Shown piece by piece: positions 60,112-64,000 of a DNA stretch of 64,000 nucleotides. The notes beneath the pieces were generated by a model, which saw nothing but the letters and a program-made list of their open reading frames with translations, made no database searches and was not told the origin of the DNA. The translations under genes were made by a program, and so were the position numbers. Position 1 is the first letter of the stretch. Each line of letters opens with the position of its first letter. Source of the DNA: Prosthecodimorpha hirschii (lineage in GTDB: Bacteria > Pseudomonadota > Alphaproteobacteria > Rhizobiales > Ancalomicrobiaceae); contig NZ_LJYW01000001.1 of the NCBI RefSeq assembly GCF_001305515.1, positions 854,307 through 918,306 on the forward strand, given 5' to 3'.

Positions 60112-60980
60112 GCGTCTTCTCTACCTCGTCTGCGCCCTTACGGGACGCGATCGCAATTCGCCTCAGGCCCACCCGTCAGGGTTCGCCGCTCGCACCTCTT
60201 GCCGCCAGCGCTGCGAATCCGATTCGCTCGCGACAACGACGACAAGCACCGGGCTGCGGACTTTACGTCCGCGCTCGGCGCGAAAAGTCAGAGGACCGGA
60301 ACGGCTAAACCGCTCGGGTCATGATCCTCGGCTTTCCTAGGTCACGGTTTCGCGAGAGCGTCTCGGTGCCATTGTTCGAGTGCATTGGACTCACTCGATC
60401 ACGGGCTACCGACGGGCCTGCCGCGAAAGTGGGCGGAACATAGGAGGGTCGTCCGTCGCAGTCAAGCCATCTCTGGGGCAAAAGAGCCGGAAAGCCGCGC
60501 TTTCCGCGATCCCGCCCCCCCGCCGCCACCCCGCTTCGGAGCCCGCCGGGCGCCCCGACGCGATGCCCTTGCATCCAATCCGATGCCGCAGCGGCAGTGG
60601 GCCGTCCGGGCCGAAGCGTCCCGGCCGGCTTCGTCCGATGGCTTCGGATCCCGCGACAACATCCTGTTGCAACGGGCATTCCGCCGGACCGGCCCGGACC
60701 GGGCTGCGCCGAGATCCGGCACCGCCGCCACAGTCGCTGGCGTTTGATCACGGGTCAGACCGCCTGCTGGTCCGGCATAAGCCAGCGACGGCGGGCCGCC
60801 GCCATGCAGAATCGGCGACCGAGCCCCCGCACCGTCGTCGGGACCGCATCGGCAGGGTCGTCCGGCCGCGCGGATGCCGCGGCCCTTTGACGATTCGTCC
60901 CGTGCGGTCCGGTGACCGGGCCGCCGAGTCGGTCGGTTGGCCGGGCGGCCGGCCCCAGGGCAGCCCGAATGCTCCGAACG
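60112..60980. other. About 870-bp gap between rpoC and rpsL, no credible gene
   Basis: Neither strand shows a coding frame with family-like composition; the open frames are Arg/Ala/Gly-rich shadows. The segment 60112-60430 is the transcribed leader of rpsL, 60437-60465 holds the predicted str promoter, and 60466-60980 contains nothing I can recognise apart from the rpoC terminator at its right edge. Confidence 0.6.
60437..60465 (-). promoter_or_regulatory. Predicted sigma-70 promoter of the str operon
   Basis: TTGACT (60465-60460), an exact 17-nt spacer and TATGTT (60442-60437) lie upstream of rpsL on the minus strand; the start point would be near 60430. The -35 hexamer and spacing are identical to those of the predicted rpsM promoter. 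The clean break after the rpoC terminator supports a new transcription unit here. Confidence 0.75.
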
Positions 60981-61019
60981 ACAAAAAGCAGGGGCCGCGG
61001 ATTGCGCCGCGGCCCCTGC
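60981..61019 (-). terminator. Intrinsic terminator of rpoC
   Basis: GCAGGGGCCGCGG (61019-61007 on the minus strand) pairs exactly with 61000-60988 around a 6-nt loop and is followed by TTTTTGT (60987-60981), 35 nt past the rpoC stop codon. Confidence 0.93.
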
Positions 61020-61053
61020 CCTCATGCCTTGGTCCGGGCAAAGCCCGTGCGGA

Positions 61054-64000
<2,947 letters not shown>

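Noticed and set aside
60462-61025. Frames on both strands between rpoC and rpsL
   Set aside because: Arg/Ala/Gly-rich, overlap the rpoC terminator, and show no codon-position bias different from the opposite strand.

Overview
The window is a high-GC chromosomal segment of an alphaproteobacterium, most probably of the order Hyphomicrobiales (Rhizobiales). The grounds are the gene order mraZ to ftsZ followed by lpxC, bamD and recN, an FtsZ with a very long Pro/Gln-rich linker, a short LID-less adenylate kinase, and the protein sequences themselves. Nearly all core genes lie on the minus strand, so they read right to left. The long plus-strand frames opposite them are high-GC antisense shadows.

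Region 1 (1-470) is the 5' part of a chemotaxis-type protein that runs off the left edge. Region 2 (784-25290) is a complete division and cell wall (dcw) cluster. In transcription order it is mraZ, rsmH, ftsL, ftsI, murE, murF, mraY, murD, ftsW, murG, murC, murB, ddl, ftsQ, ftsA, ftsZ, then lpxC, bamD and recN. Many genes overlap by ATGA or GTGA. The cluster makes UDP-MurNAc-pentapeptide and lipid II, assembles the divisome, commits lipid A synthesis (LpxC), and contributes to outer-membrane protein insertion (BamD) and DNA repair (RecN). A TGGG decamer array typical of MraZ boxes overlaps a predicted promoter upstream of mraZ. Two tandem-repeat tracts lie in the 840-bp bamD-lpxC gap.

Region 3 (25445-40790) is an accessory segment. 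It holds an AAA/DUF4143 ATPase whose leader is a 22-bp tandem repeat array, the RNase P RNA gene (rnpB), a P-type cation ATPase divergent from a Kef-type antiporter, a PfkB-family sugar kinase preceded by a hexanucleotide microsatellite, and a small hypothetical gene. It continues with a five-gene Rieske oxygenase / reductase / folate C1 cluster that looks like N-demethylation of a betaine, and ends with two almost identical secreted small-protein genes flanking an alpha/beta hydrolase of lower GC.

Region 4 (40864-64000) is the ribosomal superoperon. In transcription order it is rpoC (5' part outside the window), its terminator, a str promoter, rpsL, rpsG, fusA, tuf, the S10 genes (rpsJ to rpsQ), the spc genes (rplN to secY), adk, a predicted internal promoter, rpsM, rpsK, rpoA and rplQ, closed by a strong intrinsic terminator at about 40757-40790. 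I saw no tRNA, CRISPR array, insertion sequence or prophage. All calls are from reading the sequence; no database search was run.
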